Source: Chitinophagales bacterium
GTDB lineage: Bacteria; Bacteroidota; Bacteroidia; Chitinophagales; Saprospiraceae
Length of the DNA stretch: 64,000 nucleotides
Assembly (NCBI GenBank): GCA_017303875.1
Contig: JAFLBP010000032.1
Span: forward strand, 1 to 64,000
Reading direction: 5' to 3'
Below the pieces are notes generated by a model. The model saw nothing but the letters and a program-made list of their open reading frames with translations. It was not told the DNA's origin and ran no database searches. The position numbers and the translations under genes were made by a program. This document shows positions 60,091 to 64,000 of this stretch, in pieces. The number at the start of each line of letters is the position of its first letter. Within the stretch, counting starts at the first letter, position 1.

Positions 60091-61383
60091 GTGAAACAAC
60101 TTTTATGCTGCCTGCTTTTTGCAAGCCCGTTTACCCGCCTGCACGCACAGATTATTTACTGCAACGACATTGGCACCAACGTCTTTACGTTTAATGTGCA
60201 AACCTGTACGGCTTCCCTGTTGCCTGGCGGACCGGCATACAACGATATGGCGGTTGGTGCGGGCGCCATTGTGTACGGGCTGTTTGGCTCGGATGTTATT
60301 GAAATCAACACTTCTAACGGCGGCAACAATTACCTCGGCACCATTCCGGGCTTAGTTACCGGCCTGGAGCTTGGCCAGGACGGCCTGCTTTACGCCCTTG
60401 GCACCAATGTATGGGCTTTCAATCCTGCTACCGGCACCGTCGTCAATAACGGTGCGCTGCCCAATAACTGGTTTTGTACGGGCGACATCGTGTACTTGGA
60501 CGGGATATATTACGCCACCGTATACGATATTACCAATGGCGGCAACAATCAGCTCATTTCCGTAAACCTGAGTAATCCTTCCGCCTCTACCATTATCGGG
60601 CCGGTGCCGGTTAATGATTTGGTGGCAGGCGCTTCGGTCAACAGCCCCAGCTGCCCGAAACTGTACTGGTTCAATTCTCCTGCCGGCAGCTTGAGTGATT
60701 TGTATGAGTACGACGTCAATAGTCAAACCTGGACCTTGATTTGCCAGAGTTTTCCGAACATCATCGGCGGCGCCGATACCCCGAACAACTACAGCTTTGC
60801 TTTTTCCTGTGGCTGCACAACCAATGCCGGCAATATGCCGGGTGCTAACCTCAATGTATGTGTAGACGCACTTGCCCAGACGCCTGCGACTGTCGGAGCA
60901 AGCTTAGAAAGCGACGACCTGCTGCGCTATATCGTTTTTTCCAACCCCAATGATACACTTGGCAGCATCGTGGCCAGCAGTGCCAGTCCGGTATTTGCCT
61001 ACAATCCGGCGCTGTACACGCCGGGGCTCACCTACTATATTGCCGCCATTGCCGGCAATAACAATAATGGTCAGGTAAGCCTGAGCGATCCTTGTTTAGA
61101 TATTTCCAATGCCGTGGAATTGGTTTGGCGGGCTTTGCCAACTGCTGTTTTACAAGCGCCGCCACCGAGCGTCTGCACAGGCGCCTGCGTGGATATTCCG
61201 GTCAATTTCAGCGGTGTGCCGCCCTTTGTGCTCAATTATACCACGCCGTTTTCCGGCACACAGGTGCAAAATTTCAGCAATATAAACGGTATATTGAATG
61301 TTTGCATTCCGGGCACACATGCCCCCGGCGCCCTGGATTTGCAGCTCGTCAGCATTCAGGATGCCTGGTGCGCCTGCCCTTAG
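60091..61383 (+). CDS. Secreted protein, possibly truncated T9SS/gliding-type adhesin fragment
   Basis: 430 residues from a GTG start, signal peptide to about residue 20 (TRLHAQ). The N-terminal half looks like a beta-propeller-type repeat protein (GLVTGLELGQDGLLYALGTN, GDIVYLDGIYYATVYD). The C-terminal half is Ig-like with paired cysteines (SVCTGACVDIPV, PFVLNYTTPFSG). It stops abruptly at AWCACP without a T9SS sorting or gliding-motility C-terminal domain, unlike the other large secreted proteins here. Relatives with this Ig-like pattern usually continue, so a premature stop is possible; I cannot prove it from the window. Confidence 0.7.
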   Translation: MKQLLCCLLFASPFTRLHAQIIYCNDIGTNVFTFNVQTCTASLLPGGPAYNDMAVGAGAIVYGLFGSDVIEINTSNGGNNYLGTIPGLVTGLELGQDGLLYALGTNVWAFNPATGTVVNNGALPNNWFCTGDIVYLDGIYYATVYDITNGGNNQLISVNLSNPSASTIIGPVPVNDLVAGASVNSPSCPKLYWFNSPAGSLSDLYEYDVNSQTWTLICQSFPNIIGGADTPNNYSFAFSCGCTTNAGNMPGANLNVCVDALAQTPATVGASLESDDLLRYIVFSNPNDTLGSIVASSASPVFAYNPALYTPGLTYYIAAIAGNNNNGQVSLSDPCLDISNAVELVWRALPTAVLQAPPPSVCTGACVDIPVNFSGVPPFVLNYTTPFSGTQVQNFSNINGILNVCIPGTHAPGALDLQLVSIQDAWCACP

Positions 61384-61405
61384 CGCATGTTGAAATATCG
61401 GGCAA

Positions 61406-61723
61406 TTACAACAGAATTTTCAGCGCTGCTGCCGTTACGCCAAGGCCGATCAGGCCGATTATAAGTCCGAAAAAACCGCGCAAGCGCGTGCGTTTGTTGG
61501 CGCCGGGTTTTGAAATGGCGATCGTGCCGGCTATTACCGCCGCGAGCGAGCTGCCCATAAACAGGAATCCAAAAAACGCGGGCGCCACTTGAATGAGCAG
61601 CACACTGACAATCACCGTAATGCCCAGCGCGAGGGCTACTTGTCCGGCCACTTCACCGTTTTTTGCGCCTTCCGGGGCAAAAGCGAGGTAATCACTAAGA
61701 AATTGAAGCATTGCAGTTTCCAT
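61406..61723 (-). CDS. Small membrane protein of unknown function
   Basis: 105 residues from the ATG at 61723 (METAMLQFL). Three hydrophobic segments are visible: ALALGITVIVSVLLIQVAPAF, FLFMGSSLAAVIAGTIA and FFGLIIGLIGLGVTAAALKIL, separated by a basic loop (SKPGANKRTRLRG). No family is recognised. Repeat element copy B begins directly upstream. Confidence 0.65.
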   Translation of the reverse strand: METAMLQFLSDYLAFAPEGAKNGEVAGQVALALGITVIVSVLLIQVAPAFFGFLFMGSSLAAVIAGTIAISKPGANKRTRLRGFFGLIIGLIGLGVTAAALKILL

Positions 61724-61744
61724 AATCGTGCTTTTCAAATTTTT

Positions 61745-61975
61745 AATGAACCACAATTTCGGGATTGAGTTTTTGGCCTGAAAATCAATTAGTTATTGTC
61801 GAAACCTGTCAGCGATACGCTCCAGTGGGTCATTTGCGGTTTGGTGGCCGTATCCGGCCGGTGGCCTCGACTTGACAGCTCCCCTTAATTATTTTCAGCT
61901 ACCATCCCCTGATAACTGCTGACTGCTCACTGTTGACTGATACCTGCTCACTGTTGACTGATAACTGACAACAGC
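61745..61975. repeat. Composite repeat element (copy B)
   Basis: Shares with 41859-42305 the blocks GAAAATCAATTAGTT, CGCTCCrTGGgTCATT, GGTTTGGTGGCC...CCGGCCGGTGGCCTC and the heptamers CTGATAA/CTGCTCA/CTGTTGA. The inner CGCAGAT hairpin of copy A is absent. Its right end supplies the stop codon of the gene ending at 61948. Confidence 0.85.
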
Positions 61976-62721
61976 GCAGTTGCTTTGGGAGCGTATTTGC
62001 TTTCCGGATCTTTGTCCCGAATATTTTCCAGAACAGATTTGGCTTTTGTAAGGTCGCGGGCACGTAGATGCGCCACGGCCGTTTGGTATTGTGCTTGTCG
62101 GTACAGCGACAGGGCATTGGCCTCCACCTGAGCGAACAGCGCGATGGCTTCCTCCGTTTTGCCTTGCTCCAATTTGCAGGCGCCAGCCAGTAAACGGGCG
62201 GAATTGCCATTCGTATCGGATTTCAGCAGGGGTTCCAGCAGCCAGAGCGCCTGGTCGTATTGTTTGGCTGCATAGGCATCGCGCGCCTGGGGCAGCGCCT
62301 GACTTTCGGCTGCGCCCGAACCGCCAAGCAATCCGGAAATTTCAACAGGTTGACGGGCTTGCTCGTAGAGGCTTGCCTGCGGCGCATCGGGTTGGCCGGA
62401 TTGCAGCCACCAGAAGGTGCCGGCCAGCAGCAGCAGCGAAGCGGCGGCGAGCGCGATCCGGTAGCGGCGCAGGAAACTGACCTGCATCGGTGCGGTTTCG
62501 CTGCTGCTCGGCGCTTGCTCCTGAAGCAGTTCCTCGCCCCGGTTTTTCCATTGTTGCAGCTGCTCCTGATCGTGTTGCAGGCGCAGGGCTTCCCAGGTGG
62601 CCACTTCCTGCACAAATTGCGGGTCGGTGGCCATCCGTTGTTTAAATTCGGCTTCTGCTTCCGGACTGAGCCGGCCGCTGAGGTATTGGGCAATCAGCCC
62701 GTTGAGTACTGTTTCTTCCAT
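61948..62721 (-). CDS. Membrane protein with anti-sigma-like head and TPR-like tail
   Basis: 257 residues. A cytoplasmic head (LIAQYLSGRLSPEAEAEFKQRMATDPQF, residues 9-36) resembles anti-sigma heads. One membrane helix (IALAAASLLLLAGTFWWLQ, about 89-107) and a periplasmic TPR-like region follow (ARDAYAAKQYDQALWLLEPLL, GNSARLLAGACKLEQGKTEEAIALF). It lies 35 bp downstream of an ECF sigma gene, consistent with a sigma/anti-sigma pair. The last codons (ISQQ-stop) come from the neighbouring AGTCAACAGTGAGC repeat, as in the alkaline phosphatase gene. Confidence 0.78.
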   Translation of the reverse strand: MEETVLNGLIAQYLSGRLSPEAEAEFKQRMATDPQFVQEVATWEALRLQHDQEQLQQWKNRGEELLQEQAPSSSETAPMQVSFLRRYRIALAAASLLLLAGTFWWLQSGQPDAPQASLYEQARQPVEISGLLGGSGAAESQALPQARDAYAAKQYDQALWLLEPLLKSDTNGNSARLLAGACKLEQGKTEEAIALFAQVEANALSLYRQAQYQTAVAHLRARDLTKAKSVLENIRDKDPESKYAPKATALLSVISQQ

Positions 62722-62756
62722 GGCGGATTAGAATGAATTCAGTTTGAGTGGCGCGC

Positions 62757-63434
62757 CTAAGCGCCAACGCACAAGAGATTACATTTCGGGACATCCCGAC
62801 AAAGGTTCAGAATGGCTTGCTGGAGTTTTCGTTTGTAGTTTATTGCGGTAGAAGAGACCACCCTGGCTGATTTAAACGCGTGTTTTTCGGCCACCACAGA
62901 GGCTTTGAGTTCGGCAACATAAAAATCCTGCAAGACCTCGCGTTCCCTGGGACTGAGTTCTGAGAGGGCCAGTTCCAGGCATTCCCGGCGCCGGGATTCC
63001 TGCTGTATGGCCTCCAGTTCCTCCTCCTGGAGAATGCTTAGTTCTTCGGGAGTAAGTTGATCAAAATCAGGGTTTTGCCTGTTTTCAATAGGCGCTTCCT
63101 TGTGTATAGTCGTGCTTTTGCGGAAATTGTCAATACACTTGAATTTGAAGGTCATGGCGAAATAGGCGCGCAACTTGCCATTGCCTTCCAGTTTCCCTTT
63201 CTGAATATTGTTGCGCAGGGCCAGCAGGGCATCCCCGTAGGCTTCCAGCACGGCGCTGCTGTCCATATTATGATAGCTGATGGCCATTTTGGCCATATCA
63301 AAATAGCGCTCATAGAGGCAGTTGAGGGCGTCGTCGGAGGCCTGTCCGCCGGCTGCGATCAGGGGCAGCAATTCCTCGTCCTTGTATTGGGAGCAGGGTT
63401 TGCGTTGGTAGTCGTTTGTGTTTGTTTTGTCCAT
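62757..63434 (-). CDS. ECF-like sigma-70 factor
   Basis: 225 residues. Region 2 is seen in LNCLYERYFDMAKMAISYH and LRAYFAMTFKFKCIDNFRK. Region 4 is ALSELSPREREVLQDFYVAEL followed by the helix SARVVSSTAINYKRKLQQAI, a weak but recognisable helix-turn-helix. It is more divergent than the two other ECF factors in the window. A perfect minus-strand -7 box, TACCTTTG (63470-63463), lies about 29 bases upstream of its ATG. The downstream gene encodes its probable membrane partner. Confidence 0.8.
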   Translation of the reverse strand: MDKTNTNDYQRKPCSQYKDEELLPLIAAGGQASDDALNCLYERYFDMAKMAISYHNMDSSAVLEAYGDALLALRNNIQKGKLEGNGKLRAYFAMTFKFKCIDNFRKSTTIHKEAPIENRQNPDFDQLTPEELSILQEEELEAIQQESRRRECLELALSELSPREREVLQDFYVAELKASVVAEKHAFKSARVVSSTAINYKRKLQQAILNLCRDVPKCNLLCVGA

Positions 63435-63462
63435 GAAGTACCGAAGAAGCGAAGATTATGGA

Positions 63463-63470
63463 CAAAGGTA
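63463..63470 (-). promoter_or_regulatory. -7 box TACCTTTG (minus strand) for the ECF sigma gene
   Basis: Plus-strand CAAAGGTA reads as an exact TAnnTTTG on the minus strand. No clear -33 element. Confidence 0.6.
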
Positions 63471-63579
63471 GTAAAAGGAGTACGTCGCGCTTAATTGTTT
63501 GTATAAAACTGCGATACGCGTCGGGTAGAACCCAACCGATCGCCGGAACGAGGTGGAACCTCGCGCCAGCGGTGTCTTA

Positions 63580-63956
63580 TTATACCGTTTGATACAAGAT
63601 TATACCCGGCAAAAAGTCGAAGTCCCTGATGTTGTAGGTATAAATCGGTATCTGATGAATCACCGCAGTTGCTCCGATGATGGCATCTGGTATGCTTAGA
63701 CCGTGACTGAGTTTATACGATTCGATGAAGTCAACGGCTTTTGCTGAAATGGCCTCATCAATCTGTACTACGTCATAATATCTGATCTTTTTCTTCATCC
63801 GTGCTAATTCTTCCTTATTGCCCATGCCCTGCAATAACTCCATTATCGTCACGGCAGACAGCACGATTTCGTACAGTCCAATTTTGTCTAACGGGTCAAC
63901 GTATCCTGTCGGCCATTGAAGGCACTGATAAAGATATTTGTGTCGCAAAGTACCAT
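63580..63956 (-). pseudogene. Frameshifted PIN-domain (VapC-like) toxin gene
   Basis: From the ATG at 63956 the minus strand reads MVLCDTNIFISAFNGRQDT, a classic PIN-domain N-terminus with its first metal-binding Asp, then hits TAG at 63890-63888. The rest of the domain continues in another frame: LDKIGLYEIVLSAVTIMELLQG, the second acidic motif E in TIMELLQG, then the IPDAIIGATAV segment with the third Asp and IYTYNIRDFDFLPGI at the end. A one-base insertion or two-base deletion near 63890-63905 explains the break. An intact gene would encode an RNase toxin of about 125 residues. A sequencing error or programmed shift cannot be excluded. Confidence 0.75.
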
Positions 63957-64000
63957 AATCAAATGTTCCAGCTGCGCTTCCAAGCCTCAGAACGCACTTG
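63949..64000 (-). other. Possible partial antitoxin reading frame at the window edge
   Basis: Upstream of the PIN gene the minus strand reads KCVLRLGSAAGTFDYG in the frame one base off from the toxin start. VapB-type antitoxins often overlap toxin starts and end with a G-S-x-G-x-F segment. The rest lies outside the window, so this is only a suggestion. Confidence 0.3.

Overview
The window looks like a chromosomal segment of a Bacteroidota bacterium, most likely of the Saprospiria type (Haliscomenobacter/Lewinella-like). The grounds are: five large secreted proteins with C-terminal type IX secretion (T9SS) sorting domains; promoters of the TAnnTTTG (-7) class; primary-type sigma factors starting MRQLKI; alpha/beta-fused 2-oxoacid dehydrogenase E1 proteins; DUF4252 proteins beside an ECF sigma factor; and FecR/ECF regulation. 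The assignment is inference from gene content, not from a search. There is one tRNA (Arg, anticodon CCT). I see no rRNA, phage, insertion sequence or CRISPR array.

Layout. 1-3.3 kb: a minus-strand group of an RpoD-like sigma factor, pantothenate kinase (coaX) and an outer-membrane barrel. 3.7-14.6 kb: a 3627-residue T9SS metalloprotease/adhesin followed by a cluster of six GCGAAGC hairpins. 14.9-18.6 kb: a Crp/Fnr-type regulator, two paralogous outer-membrane proteins sharing one upstream palindromic box, a DUF6326 membrane protein and an AT-rich serine hydrolase. 18.7-25 kb: CotH-kinase and BNR-repeat T9SS proteins, a HAD phosphatase, a phosphodiesterase and the tRNA. 25-31.8 kb: a fused E1, a DksA-like protein and an ECF sigma/anti-sigma/DUF4252 operon. 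31.9-38.8 kb: a beta-helix T9SS protein, a DUF58 protein, PurE, a second fused E1 and a LysM protein. 39-46.4 kb: housekeeping genes (holA, hydroxyacyl-CoA dehydrogenase, alkaline phosphatase, lolD-like, glycosyltransferase, sirtuin). 46.7-54 kb: two lipoproteins, a TIR-like/TPR/short-chain-dehydrogenase fusion, a thioredoxin-fold lipoprotein or membrane protein and an arginyl/leucyl-transferase-like protein. 54-63.4 kb: two more ECF systems, a Crp/Fnr regulator, a secreted peptidylarginine-deiminase-like protein and the canonical rpoD. 63.6 kb to the end: a frameshifted PIN toxin gene.

The most unusual material is of two kinds. First, the 776-residue TIR-like/TPR/SDR fusion at 49.6-51.9 kb is an architecture I do not recognise. 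Second, many gene borders carry tandem repeats, mostly of 7-bp units (ATTCATC, CGGAATG-type, CRAACCY-type, AGTCAAC-type), commonly laid out as long inverted arms. They spill into coding sequence: they fill a linker in an anti-sigma protein, give the tail of a glycosyltransferase, and give two unrelated proteins the same ISQQ-stop ending.

CDS starts were chosen from signal peptides, family N-termini and promoter positions. Domain names come from recognition by eye, without database searches.
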